Source: Asterias amurensis
Lineage: Eukaryota > Echinodermata > Asteroidea > Forcipulatida > Asteriidae
NCBI RefSeq assembly: GCF_032118995.1
Contig: NC_092660.1
Span: 6,587,501 to 6,651,500 of the forward strand
Direction: 5' to 3'
Length of the DNA stretch: 64,000 nt
The position numbers and the translations under genes were made by a program. The notes beneath the pieces were generated by a model that saw only the letters and a program-made list of their open reading frames with translations, had not been told where the DNA came from and did not search any database. Within the stretch, counting starts at the first letter, position 1; every line of letters starts with the position of its first letter. Of this stretch, positions 10,721 through 24,500 are shown piece after piece.

Positions 10721-13700
10721 ATGGGACGTAGGCAGGAATGCATGCAAAAGAACAACACTAGAACCAAGATTTTGCAGGAGGAATGTGTCTATAAATTCTT
10801 TTGGAATCTGAAAAGAACTAGTGATGTAGCAACTCAATAATTTATTAGATTGTTTGAAATTGTTTAGAGATCTCGCTTAGAGATCTTGTTTAAAAAAAGA
10901 GCGCGGATTTTTTTCAGGGAGTGCTTTGGTTTGGCGAAACATTTTATGATTTTTATTTTGTGATTATCTGGCAAATACAAAATCTAAACCAAGAGGAATA
11001 AGAATGAGGAAAAATGACTTCTTCATGATTTTATTGTTGAATACCGATAAATGTGACTACATTTGTTTGTATCAGGCTTAACACACGTATGCAAAGGCAG
11101 CTCTGTGTTGCAGTCATTGTGTGGACATTCCTTTGTTCTGTACACTCAATGAAAATCCTTTTCGTAAACATTGTAAACAGCACTGTGTGGACGTGTGTAA
11201 GCCTGCCCCACCAGACAGCACTGTGTGGACGTGTGTAAGCCTGCCCCACCAGTTATTGGGCAATTATTTCCCAACAGCCATTGGGTAAACCACTTACTAA
11301 ATTATTGGGCAAACCCAACTACACATAACTCTAATTACACATCTGTTGGATATCCTCTTAATACCATTTATTGGTTACAAGTATTTGTTCATAAACTGGG
11401 CACTTTTCAACTAACTGTTAGTGAATTTTTTATTAGACTATTGGGCTTGTTTAAAGTATATATCCATCAATTGGTAACTTTTTTCACCAATTGTTGGTTA
11501 ATGCTGTACCCAATTATTGGGAATTGTTTAAATTTCTGTCCACATATTGGTCATTTGTCCCACCATGTATTGGTAAATGCTGTATCCAATTGTTGGGTTC
11601 GTTTAAATTTCTGTACATATACATGGGTAACTTTCCCGCCAAATGTTGGTCAATATTTTAACCATTGTTGTTGGAATATTTTAAATGAATTACACACATG
11701 TTGGGAAAGAAGAGAAACAGTTAATGCAGTTCATTTTTTATTATTTTATTTATTGAACTTCACTGTACTGAAAGTACGCTTTAAAAATTTAAGCAACCTC
11801 AAAGATAGGAACTTCTTTTGAGAATCAGACTTGGTAGTCAGTAAAACATATGTGAGACTTCGCAAGGATCAAACATAATTTGTGAGAAAAAATGCTTTGT
11901 AAATAGCTCAACTTTTTTTTTTTAACATTTGAACATGACATAACTCACTCTTTCAGCAACGTCTTTCACGCACGTAATCTTATTATTACCGAAGTTTGAG
12001 CTTTTGAAACACACGCTTGCTTGTTTTTACTTTCTTTATGGTTTTTTTTTCAAAACATGCTTGAAAGCAAATATAGGGTAAGGGTGTCGACCATAAAGGT
12101 TTGAAAGATTAAGTAACCCGGCAAAGACCAACCATGTTTTCCCCCTTAGTCAATTAAATTTCTTGACGGTCATACGATTCTAAAAAGGCAAATGTCATGA
12201 GCATTAATTTAAAATCTGCAATGGAACAAGGAATGAATGAAAAGGTAAACAACAAAATGTCAAACAGCCAATGGTCAAGCTGTGAAGCTTTCACGGAAGA
12301 CTTAGGAAAGTCAAAAAGGCTCTCATGGCTCTTAGAGTTGGACTGTCTTTGTTTGTTGGAAGTCCAGGCTGGCTGAAAATATATACCTCTCAAAGAATTT
12401 CCACACACTTGTGCAAAGTTGCTGGTGTTTACAGTCGAGGATGAAGTTGCCTTATGGCAGACATCTACGGCCTTCGGTAGGGATGGTTGCGGAATGCCTT
12501 CTTCTCAATAATCACACTGGGAGGTTATAGCACTGATTCACTGTACAGGACAGGCAGGAATGGCAGAGGATGTTTTGTCGTATCAATGTTTTCTTATGTT
12601 GGCATGTGCACAATATTCTACGAAAAGTCAAGTTAACAAGAAAATGTACATTGTTAACAAATATAAACAATTTACTGGAGCAGGACCAATCGGTTGATAT
12701 GCTGGTGCGGACGGCTAAATTGAACCCTCGCATAAACTGTTCCCCCAAACAAAGAATTGTGGAAGGGGTCAAACTACAGTAGGACAGATTTCCCTAAGAC
12801 AATGGCACTCTAGAAACTGACCTATGCTGGTGGTCTCCCTATTTATTGTCAACAACCTTCCTGTTGGGATGGCAGTAATAATTCATAAAACCAAACACTG
12901 CCCTATGGCCGGGGATCACATCCAAGTTATGGTAAACCAGGAAAGAGGCAGTGCCTGGATACACACGCCTCTTCACTTACTCTCCCTAGGTGCAACGTTA
13001 ACTGAGGTGTGATCCCTGGCTAAAGACAGCCACATAGTCCCTCCCCCTAGATCCGCCAAAAGAATGCGAGATACTAGCTTTCATATAATTTTGCAAGACA
13101 CTACTCACCAGTTGTACACCAGGCTGTCATTGTTTCCTTTGGCCCAAATCTGACACCAGTCTTCTTCTTGTCGCAGCCACCAAATATCACTGGAATGCAA
13201 ACAAATTTGCATAAATGACATGTCATGCAATGTTTTTTGCCCAACTAGTATTACTATTGCAGGAACCATACTCGAAAATTGGGCATGATGGGTATTGACA
13301 TTGCCCAATTTTTATTGAAAGAAATATCCCACTCAAACACTGGGCATACGCATATTACAACAGCCCAACTAATGAAAGAAACTAGGCCTTTTGCTTAAAA
13401 GTTGAACGTTAGTAGATGTGACGTTGCTCAAAGGTTGGATAGCCAGGCTTAACTTATGGCAAGTTGTCTGCTGGAAATTGTAACAAATTTTTAAAAAGCA
13501 AACAACCAAAAGCAAAAGGAAGACAGTTGAAAAAAACAACCCACACATACACATACAAACGAACCAAAAATCCAACAAACAAACAAACAAGCATAAAACG
13601 ACACACCATATTTTTAACAACCAATTTGCAAAAAAAAAGGTTTTTGTTTTGACTTTTATCTTTAACGTTATCCCTATGGGCTAGGCCTACTCGACTCTCG

Positions 13701-15284
13701 AGTTAATGTCAGTGTTACACACGCTATGTATGGTTGTGCGCACCAAGTTTAACGTTTTTATTTCTAAATAAAAGCGTATGTGAGCTATGGTTTTATCATC
13801 TCCATTGTATTCATTGTGAGAATTACCTGAGAATCGTTTGTGCAGCTCGTCGAGCCCCCATTCATGAAGAATCTCTTCAAGCGTGTTACCACTCCGCCAT
13901 GATTGCTCACAAGTTCTCCACGACATTCTCGATGTATTTTGTGTCTGAATTGTAGCCCGAACATCTGACGTGACACTTCGAGGCCAATCTAGTCTGATTG
14001 TTAGTTTTTAAGTGCCCTCAATCATGTCAAAGTAACCAACTAGTGGGCTTATTGCTGATTTTATACCCAACATCTAGTATGGCGACTGAAGCAAGCACCA
14101 TGTACCCTTTTGTTGGGTAAAGATTACCAAACTTTAATGACTCAATTTCGTACGAACATTGGCAAAGCCTAACATTTACCCAACAGCAAATTTTACCCAT
14201 AAATGTGTTAAAAAAATGACCAAAATAGTGTGAATATAGTTTTACCCAAAACCCGATTACCCATTTTTTTACAGTGATAGTTTCTACATAGTCTCTATCT
14301 TTATATTTTGGAATAAGTGTTTTTTTCTTTTCTTTTCTGCAGTGGTAGAAGTTTTTCCTTGTAGTCGATGCTCTTAGAATTTTCCCTCCTAAATTTGTTT
14401 CTGAACTTCCTATTTTGTTTTAAACATGTGTCTTTCACTGTTCAACTCCCCAGTTCTTCTTTTTTTCTCTTTGCAAAGTTTATGTAATCATAGTCCTTTT
14501 TAGAAGTAAAAAAAATGCAAAAAATGTAGTGCTCCTTCGTAGTGCACCTTTTCTGGTACAACGTCCCTACCTATTAGATCTTTATTAGTGTGATTTCGAC
14601 TAGACACATTACTGTTTGTTTTGTTTTTCAGCTTAGATCACTGTAAAAATGAATACACTGTTTTTATATTGGCCGTTTGTATGTTTTATTGTGTTTGAGT
14701 GGTTGTAGTTAGAGAGAAGGAATGTAATATTTAATTAATAGAAAAAATAAAATAAGGCAGGAAAAAGTAAATTCGTTTTCGTTTCATTCTATGATTTTTG
14801 GGAACTTTTTCATCCGAACAATTTTAGATGCTTTGTCCTGTGTCAACAAACTAAATCTTGAATTTGTGTGTTTGGAGTCGGAGGTTGGGGTGAGGGTTTG
14901 TCAGGTTTCGGTTATTCTCCATTTTAACTTGACCAGACCTATATAGTGTTTATACACCGTAGTGTGTTCATCGTTGGCCATAAATAATTGACAAACAGAA
15001 CATTTGAGCTTTTCAGAATGTTTTTCTTTATTTCTTCTTTGTTTATTATATTTTCATGATAATTTTGTTTTTTACAATTCTTATATGATCTGGACTTCAC
15101 TTGATTATACAATAGGATATAAAAAGGCAAAACGGAATGTATATTGAGCAGAGTGGTTTAAGTTCTAACTTACAAACAATACAATAAGTTTTATTATTTG
15201 TCAAAATGAAAATGAAAACTATTCCGGAAATTTTAATCAAAAATAATGGTATACTAGTGACTCAACCCTGATTTACAAAAACCT

Positions 15285-18200
15285 TTAAGTGAATCTGGTC
15301 ACGCGCCCTCTTCTTGGGCCCATTTTCTTATTCATTATCCGACACTTGAATTCCTCAATCTCCTTAACCACTACGTCCACTGTTGGTCGATCATGAGGCA
15401 TCCTTCTCTGACACTTCTCACACAAGTCACGAAAGAAAGACAACTTCTCAATGTTTTTGTAGGAGACAAGAAGAAACAAGTGTCCCAAACTAAAGACGTC
15501 GCTTTTGATACCTCGTTTGCAGACGCCCTCTATCACCTCCGGTGGTATATGTGGGCAGTTTTTGTAGCACCACGCCTTTCTTGCAGAGGTCCACATGAAT
15601 TCAGGAGATGGACTGTCAATCCGATCGGCAATTCCTAGGTCGACTACTTTCGCTGTACACTTATTGGAGTTATTGCTATCATACCATACCACAATGTTCC
15701 CAACGTGGAGGTCATTGTGAGACCATCCAGCCTCATGTAAGGCAAGAACTCCTCTTGAAATATCAAGACATATCTGGATCCAATCCGAGGTCTCCAAGTT
15801 GGCAGGAGTCTCGGACAGAAAAGAGTGTAGGTTACTTGATTTCTTAGTGACTGGATCTCCCACAAACTCAAGGGCGAACGATTCATGATCAATGATGCCC
15901 CACACCTTGGGGATTTCCTTGCAGTGTTGGACTGCCAGCATGACTCTGATTTCGTTTACCATATCATTGTATTTCACAGTGCCTGTGGCTAGAATTTTTT
16001 TGACAGCAACTAGAGTACCGTCTGATATCTTCTTCTTCAAGAATACTTCTCCATTAACCCCCTTCCCAAGACAGGTTGGTTTACCTTGTGTCATCACGTC
16101 CTCTAACTCGATTTCATGAAGAACTGGGATGAACGAACATACAGCAGGTAGAGGGACAGCTGTGAAGAAAAATTGGTCTATTTCTTGGGCAAGAAATGGG
16201 TCTATTTCTTCAGCAAGAGTTACTTCGGGATGAGTTTCTACAGGATGTGAAGGTCCCTTCCTCTGAGCTTTGAAATCAATCTCTGGAAGAGTTTGGGTTT
16301 CATGCACAAGCCTCCTAAAGAAAAAGAAAAATAATGGAATGTTTTTGTTGGGGTTTTGGTTTGAGCGTCTTTTACCAACAAAACTCCATTGTATTAAACA
16401 GTTAAGTTACTTCCTACCCCCCCCCCCCCTTCTAAAAATAAGGGTTATAGCTGTTTCTGATCGTGTGTTCTTTTGAAAGAAAAACTGTTTCTTTGGAAGG
16501 TGATTCAATCTTGGCCGCACAGCAATCGATTTGCCATTCCACAAAGTGGGAAAAAACTTACCTTTTATTAATAACTTTCGGTGAAATGTTTGCGGCAGGC
16601 TTAGGTGGGCGTTTACGGATTCTTGCCCGGAGGGGCGCAGGCCGGAGGGGTGCAGCCGGGTGTGTTGGTAACTGTAGTTGGCACTCGGGATTTGAAGCCC
16701 GGTGACCTGTCGGTGTTTGGCATGCGGCGGGGATTGAAGTCTCACCAGCCATTGCTGGCACCATCAGAGGAGGGGCAGCCGATGTGGCCGCAGTCGGTGG
16801 AAGGATAGGGGGCATGTTTGGTTGTTCCATTGATTGTCTAGGGGAAGGCTGTCTTGGACGAGTTGAATTGTCCTCTTCATATCCCATAGCTTGCAACCAA
16901 GGTAACATAGAGCCAGTTTCGCCACTATAAAGAAAGTTGGTGGCAATCTTAGTAAGAACTTTTCATACAGAAACATACTCTGCGACTGAAACTTCAAAAT
17001 AATTAATTTATTGAATGGAAACTTCAATGTATTCACATTTGTCATTTTAAGAAAACAGATGTTTTGAATTATTTTTGTTAATAGACCTATGTGTTCGAAA
17101 TTACAATATTATTCGATGAAGTTGTTGTGGTATTTACCCGATATCTAGCGGTTGTGCCATCATGGCGTCTACCCTTTCCATTACTCCCTCAAATGTTCGT
17201 CCTTTTTGCACACTTTGCTGAAACCAAATGAAGAGGAGAGATTTCATTGAAAAGGAGATGAACGCAAAATATGAAGAATTTGTCTTAGTTAAAGAAAATG
17301 GATTATTAATTTGATTACTTTGTTGTCGAGGCTTACCTGTGCGTGCGTTGAACCATCGCCTTCACTCTGAGGTTTGGATTGGTTGACTTCATCCCCAGGC
17401 GATAGGGAGCCACTTGGATCCGCGAGTGTAGTTGCAGAGGCAGCATTTTCATCTCTATTGGAGGCTGGAGATGTTCTTTTAGTCTCACTTGTCGAAGGGA
17501 CGTTGACACTGTTTTTCTCTGCATTTGTTGAAGGGACGTTGACACGTTTATTCTCTGCACTTGTCGAAATGACGTTGACACTTTTATTCTCTGCACTTGT
17601 CGAAATGACTTTGACACTTTTATTCTCTGCACTAGTCGAAATGACTTTGACACTTTTAGTCTCTGCACTTGTCGAAATGACGTTGACACTTTTATTCTCT
17701 GCACTTGTCGAAATGACTTTGACACTTTTATTCTCTGCACTTGTCGAAGGGACGTTGACACTCCCCTCAAGAAATACTAGCCCAGAGCATTCTTGTTGGG
17801 CACCGTTCCTTGATGATGAGGGAGCATTACAGCTACCACTCGGTGGGGTTTTAGGGCGCTTTGGTGCCTCACTGGTTGTTTTCTGCTCGGCATCTTTCAG
17901 AGCTTGCAGTGTCTCACTTTCACTGTGAAAACAATACTCGTTTTTTAAACAACATGACATTGTCGGTATTGAACTTTTAGCCACTACCAATATCAAACAA
18001 TACTCATCAAATTGTACGAAGCCATCTGGCTATTTCAACGATCAATGAATCTTCATTTTAGTGCTGTTTATCCTGTTTTGTTTTGTGATGTTGTATAAAC
18101 GGTCACATCAATCACAAGCATCGGCTTTTAGGATGGCCTCCATGTGCAAATCATTAGACAATAAATGTTCCATTGAATTGAGTTGAATTTCTTACCTGAT

Positions 18201-20099
18201 TTGTTGGTCATTTATCATTTGAAACAACTCTGAGACATCGTTGACTGTCTCGTCATCTCTTCGTTCGTCAGACGGAATGGCGTTAGCATCTTGCGATGAT
18301 GGCGGACGTGCCACGTCTTCGTCTTCCCCTGTGATGTCAAGTCCTCCCTGGGAAGATGATGTTGAACTCACACCGGAGGAGGATTGCTCATCCTCATCCT
18401 TTGTAGATGATGTGGCAATTTCAATATCAGGATTGATATCAATTTCAAGATCAAGATTTAAATTTTCAAGATGCACTTGAGAGCAGTAAGCATCTTGGTA
18501 GATCTGCTGCCTCATTTTCTCCATTCTCAAAACCCGATCTTCATGCTCAGCCGATCTTCTCAGCCTTCGAGAAATGACACAACTGAGTATTACAACTTTA
18601 TGTTGAGGTCATAAAATGAATATCCACCTGTCAATTATGTCAATAAGTGCAAGTGCGGTTTAAAAGTGTTTAGTCAACCATTGATGTATGCAGGCAATAT
18701 AGTCACACTCTTCAATTTAGTGCTGTTTATTTAGTTAGTGCTGTTTAGTTTTTGTTTGTTTTGTATTGTTTTGTAATGGGCACATCCATCGCAAGCCTGG
18801 GCTTTTAGAATGATGCCTCCATGTAGAATTGAAGTTAATTTAATTCTCACCTGAGTGTTTGGTCATCTATCTCTTGAACCAACTCCGAGACATCGTTTAC
18901 TGTCTCATCATCTCTTCCTTCGTCAGACGGAATGGCGTTAGCATCTTGCGATGATGGCGGACGGGCCACGTCTTCGTCTTCCCCTGTGATGCCAAGTCCT
19001 TCCTGGGAAGATGATGTTGAACTCACACCGGAGGTGGATTGCTCATCCTCATCCTTTGTAGTTGATGTGGCAATTTCAATATCAGGATTGATATCAATTT
19101 CAAGATCAAGATTGATATGATCAAGATGCACTTGAGAGCAGTAAGCATCTTGGTAGATCTGCTGCCTCATTTTCTTCATTCTCAAAACCCGATCTTCTTG
19201 CTCAGCTGATCTTCTCAGCCTTCGAGAAAGGACACAAATGAGTATTACAACTTTATGTTGAGGTCATAAAATGAATATCCACCTGTCAATTATGTCAATA
19301 AGTGCAAGTGCGGTTTAAAAGTGTTTAGTCAACCGTTGATGATACAAGTATTTTTCTTTGTTAACTTTCCATTCTATTAAAATAAGAAGTTGTCTAAATA
19401 TTTATTTTGAAAGAATTTTCGAACAAAATCATCAAGTGATATAATTGTCAAATAAGATATTCTGAGAGAGTGTGAGCATTTACCTGTAAAGAATCCTGGT
19501 TGTTGGAAATCTTCCGGGTGCATCTGGGATGTGCCATTTTGGCATAAGGGGTGGGGGATTGTTGTTGGTATCTTCCACCAACCGAACGGGCGGGTATACC
19601 TCCCATGCCCGGTATAACTCTCTGTTGGTTATAATAGACTTTGTTAGTATCACATCTCTCTGGGGACGGTGCCTTTTTATGAAATAATGAGCATTATAAA
19701 AACATCGGCGACGTTTGTTTACTGTAGTCATGCAGTGGAACGACTCTTTATTAAAAAAAAAACCAAGATAACAACAAAACACATTATGATTAGGAGAGCC
19801 TACTTTTTATTCGGGCAAAACATTCACAAGATATACCTGATACACGTGTATGTATACAAAAAATACTTACAAACTTAAGTTAACAGTGGAATGCCCAGCA
19901 GAGTTGGCCTAAAAACTGTTAAAAATACAACTGTCGCGAAAAGGCATATGCGATATTAAACGTATTGTGTTTTGGTTTCATCAAGAACAAGTGAACAAAA
20001 TTGAAGAAAAGTTTATAAACTACGGTACAATAATTTGTTTTAGACTTACCGGTAATTCACCGAGGTCAACGTCTCAATCGCTTTAAGCACTGTAATCAT
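15285..20099 (-). CDS. Protein kinase-like protein, 8 exons, 994 aa (copy 2)
   Basis: Coding exons: 20099-20050, 19621-19484, 19219-18851, 18564-18196, 17922-17337, 17217-17138, 16924-16562, 16314-15285, with the same splice phases as copy 1. Exon 5 is 72 bp longer because it has eight rather than six 12-residue repeats. In the kinase exon the changes from copy 1 are Gln to Glu before the kinase domain, Leu to Ser before the helix leading to the catalytic loop, Ala to Asp after DRPT, and Leu to Pro near the C terminus. Catalytic residues are unchanged and the frame is intact, so this copy also looks functional. Confidence 0.86.
17475..17762 (-). repeat. 36-bp coding VNTR, 8 units (exon 5, copy 2)
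   Basis: Eight in-frame units of the same 12-residue repeat. One unit reads SAETKS, a marker shared with copy 3. Confidence 0.95.
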
Positions 20100-21249
20100 T
20101 TTGGTCGAAATTTCTCGTATTGAGGCAAAACTCAGCTGAAAAACTTGTTGATAACATTCGGGAAATGTATATCGCCAATAAAATCCCTGTCTATCGTACA
20201 AACGCTAAACAAGAACAGAGTAAATTTCCTGTATGTGTGTGTTTATGTATCCAGGGAGGTGCGCACGTGGGAACGGTTCGTTTCGAACGGGCGCGCTAAA
20301 CGCAGCTTGTGTCGTCACAGTAGCTTCCATTGATTACGTCATTTAATATTCCACACGTGATTCACCACGCAAAGACCTTTATGCAAACATATTTTATTCG
20401 ATATCCATGGTTTCATTGTTGACTATAAACATTGGGTCAATACGTCACATGTCGATGTCCTGGCCGCGTTTTAGTATTGAAACATGGGCGCGCCCATATT
20501 ATAGAATATAATACCACTCTATATCTATGGGGCGCGCCGCCTATACGCCTCTCTTAATATTTATGCATGACGTCATAATTCAGTGGCTGCGCCCATCGCC
20601 TCGTTTTGGATTAGCATTGTGACGTACCTCGTGCATAAATATTAAGAAAGGCGTGCCACCACACATTTAGCGCTTACATGCCATTTTTTTTAAGCAGGAA
20701 AGAATACGTTTATTTTTGGAAAGTTTACTTTTTTTTTATAGAACGACAATCAGGCAGAGGAACGATCAATCTGGTTTAACAACATATATTAATTTTAGTA
20801 GGGCTTGACAATAGACTTCAAAATGGTTATTTGTTGTTATTGTTGTTGTTGTTTGGGTTCTTTTGTGTGTGTGTGGGGGGGGGGGTTGACACCTTATAGC
20901 CCCGGGATGGTAAAAACAGTGTAACAATAACATACACATAGGTAAGCCCAACAATTGTTAGTTTGATTATTTATTAAATGGCCAGCCACTGTCTAGGATT
21001 TTATTTGTAGCCCCTTATTATTTGTTTGTATTTGTTTTTAATTAATAATGTTTTAATTAGTAACATTTTAAGGACCAAACAAGAACATCTATAAAGCTTA
21101 TCAGTCTCGTCTTAATTTAGGACTAGCCTTAAGTTTTTAATATCTCCAGACCATATAAGACTAGTCCTAACTCTTTGCGAAATCGACCCCTGGTCTCTAA
21201 TGATTGTTTTTTTCTTCCGATGAATGGTGTATGCTGTTTATCCTCACAG

Positions 21250-21418
21250 CATGATAGCTGACCAAGGAGCAATTGCACCACTTCCTGAGGTTGTCTATTA
21301 CAAGCCCGCTGCTTGCTTCAGCAAAGAGCCCATCATGATGTACCCAATGGGATGCAATGTTGAGAGACCAGGGAACATCTTCACTGGAACCGTCATCCCA
21401 ACCAAGCAGTTCATCAAG
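21250..21418 (+). CDS. Orphan internal exon, copy 2
   Basis: Identical in protein to the exon in copy 1, with the same splice borders. It is again isolated, 4.5 kb or more from any other plus-strand coding candidate. Confidence 0.6.
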
Positions 21419-21468
21419 GTCAGTTTAATACTAGGATAATACTAGGATAAGTTCCTGTAATCCAATCA

Positions 21469-21548
21469 ATGGAACAACCAAATATGCCCCTATCCTTCCA
21501 TCCCACCGACTGCGGCCACATCGGCTGCCCCATCTCCTCTTTCGGATG
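21469..21548 (+). pseudogene. Inverted exon 7 fragment, copy 2 junction
   Basis: Same fragment as at 10640, at the junction between copies 2 and 3, with the same breaks. Confidence 0.85.
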
Positions 21549-24500
21549 GGACGTAGGCAGGAATGCATGCAAAAGAACAACACTAGAACTAAGATTTTGC
21601 AGGAGGAATGTGTCTATAAATTCTTTTGGAATCTGAAAAGAACTAGTGATGTAGCAACTCAATAATTTATTAGATTGTTTGAAATTGTTTAGAGATCTCG
21701 CTTAGAGATCTTGTTTAAAAAAAGAGCGGGGATTTTTTTCAGGGAGTGCTTTGGTTTGGGGAAACATTTTATGATTTTTATTTTGTGATTATCTGGCAAA
21801 TACAAAATCTAAACCATGTTTTTGTTCTTTTTGAGACTTTCTGGTTTTTATTCCCCATGGCAATAAATTGGAACCTGCTGTCTGCTAGGCAAGAGGAATA
21901 AGAATGAGGAAAAATGACTTCTTCATGATTTTATTGTTGAATACCGATAAATGTGACTACATTTGTTTGTATCAGGCTTTAACACACGTATGCAAAGGCA
22001 GCTCTGTGTTGCAGTCATTGTGTGGACATTCCTTTGTTCTGTACACTCAATGAAAATCCTTTTCTTCAACATTGTAAACAGCACTGTGTGGACGTGTGTA
22101 AGCCTGCCCCACCAGTTATTGGGCAATTATTTCCCAACAGCCATTGGGTAAACCACTTACTAAATTATTGGGCAAACCCAACTACACATAACTCTAATTA
22201 CACATCTGTTAGATATCCTCTTAATACCATTTATTGGTTAAAAGTATTTGTTCATAAACTGGGCACTTTTCAACTAACTGTTAGTGAATTTTTTATTAGA
22301 CTATTGGGCTTATTTAAAGTATATATCCATCAATTGGTAACTTTTTTCACCAATTGTTGGTTAATGCTGTCTCCAATTATTGGGAATTGTTTAAATTTCT
22401 GTCCACATATTGGTCATTTGTCCCACCATGTATTGGTAAATGCTGTATCCAATTGTTGGGTTCGTTTAAATTTCTGTACATATACATGGGTAACTTTCCC
22501 GCCAAATGTTGGTCAATATTTTAACCATTGTTGTTGGAATATTTTAAATGAATTACACACATGTTGGGAAAGAAGAGAAACAGTTAATGCAGTTCATTTT
22601 TTATTATTTTATTTATTGAACTTCACTGTACTGAAAGTACGCTTTAAAAATTTAAGCAACCTCAAAGATAGGAACTTCTTTTGAGAATCAGACTTGGTAG
22701 TCAGTAAAACATATGTGAGACTTCGCAAGGATCAAACATAATTTGTGAGAAAAAATGCTTTGTAAATAGCTCAACTTTTTTTTTTTAACATTTGAACATG
22801 ACATAACTCACTCTTTCAGCAACGTCTTTCACGCACGTAATCTTATTATTACCGAAGTTTGAGCTTTTGAAACACACGCTTGCTTGTTTTTACTTTCTTT
22901 ATGGTTTTTTTTTCAAAACATGCTTGAAAGCAAATATAGGGTAAGGGTGTCGACCATAAAGGTTTGAAAGATTAAGTAACCCGGCAAAGACCAACCATGT
23001 TTTCCCCCTTAGTCAATTAAATTTCTTGACGGTCATACGATTCTAAAAAGGCAAATGTCATGAGCCTTAATTTAAAATCTGCAATGGAACAAGGAATGAA
23101 TGAAAAGGTAAACAACAAAATGTCAAACAGCCAATGGTCAAGCTGTGAAGCTTTCACGGAAGACTTAGGAAAGTCAAAAAGGCTCTCATGGCTCTTAGAG
23201 TTGGACTGTCTTTGTTTGTTGGAAGTCCAGGCTGGCTGAAAATATATACCTCTCAAAGAATTTCCACACACTTGTGCAAAGTTGCTGGTGTTTACAGTCG
23301 AGGATGAAGTTGCCTTATGGCAGACATCTACGGCCTTCGGTAGGGATGGTAGCGGAATGCCTTCTTCTCAATAATCACACTGGGAGGTTATAGCACTGAT
23401 TCACTGTACAGGACAGGCAGGAATGGCAGAGGATGTTTTGTCGTATCAATGTTTTCTTATGTTGGCATGTGCACAATATTCTACGAAAAGTCAAGTTAAC
23501 AAGAAAATGTACATTGTTAACAAATATAAACAATTTACTGGAGCAGGACCAATCGGTTGATATGCTGGTGCGGACGGCTAAATTGAACCCTCGCATAAAC
23601 TGTTCCCCCAAACAAAGAATTGTGGAAGGGGTCAAACTACAGTAGGACAGATTTCCCTAAGACAATGGCACTCTAGAAACTGACCTATGCTGGTGGTCTC
23701 CCTATTTATTGTCAACAACCTTCCTGTTGGGATGGCAGTAATAATTCATAAAACCAAACACTGCCCTATGGCCGGGGATCACATCCAAGTTATGGTAAAC
23801 CAGGAAAGAGGCAGTGCCTGGATACACACGCCTCTTCACTTACTCTCCCTAGGTGCAACGTTAACTGAGGTGTGATCCCTGGCTAAAGACAGCCACATAG
23901 TCCCTCCCCCTAGATCCGCCAAAAGAATGCGAGATACTAGCTTTCATATAATTTTGCAAGACACTACTCACCAGTTGTACACCAGGCTGTCATTGTTTCC
24001 TTTGGCCCAAATCTGACACCAGTCTTCTTCTTGTCGCAGCCACCAAATATCACTGGAATGCAAACAAATTTGCATAAATGACATGTCATGCAATGTTTTT
24101 TGCCCAACTAGTATTACTATTGCAGGAACCATACTCGAAAATTGGGCATGATGGGTATTGACATTGCCCAACTTTTATTGAAAGAAATATCCCACTCAAA
24201 CACTGGGCATACGCATATTACAACAGTCTAACTAATGAAAGAAACTAGGCCTTTTGCTTAAAAGTTGAACGTTAGTAGATGTGACGTTGCTCAAAGGTTG
24301 GATAGCCAGGCTTAACTTATGGCAAGTTGTCTGCTGGAAATTGTAACAAATTTTTAAAAAGCAAACAACCAAAAGCAAAAGGAAGACAGTTGAAAAAAAC
24401 AACCCACACATACACATACAAACGAACCAAAAATCCAACAAACAAACAAACAAACAAGCATAAAACGACACACCATATTTTTAACAACCAATTTGCAAAA

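Larger units (their letters stand above)
1..10790. repeat. Tandem segment, copy 1 of 3 (about 10.8 kb)
   Basis: The sequence from base 1 recurs almost unchanged from 10791 and again from 21616, so this is the first visible unit of a head-to-tail array. The window starts inside the array, so the true left end is not visible. The unit holds one whole kinase-like gene (minus), one orphan exon (plus), a scrap of inverted exon 7 and non-coding repeats. Copies differ by scattered substitutions, homopolymer changes, a 36-bp VNTR and a few indels. Confidence 0.97.
10791..21615. repeat. Tandem segment, copy 2 of 3
   Basis: Second head-to-tail unit. Relative to copies 1 and 3 it lacks 76 bp (bases 201-276 of copy 1) and has a 38-bp direct duplication at 11177-11214/11215-11252. 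In the kinase exons it is closer to copy 3 than to copy 1; the last kinase exons of copies 2 and 3 differ by a single residue. Confidence 0.97.
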
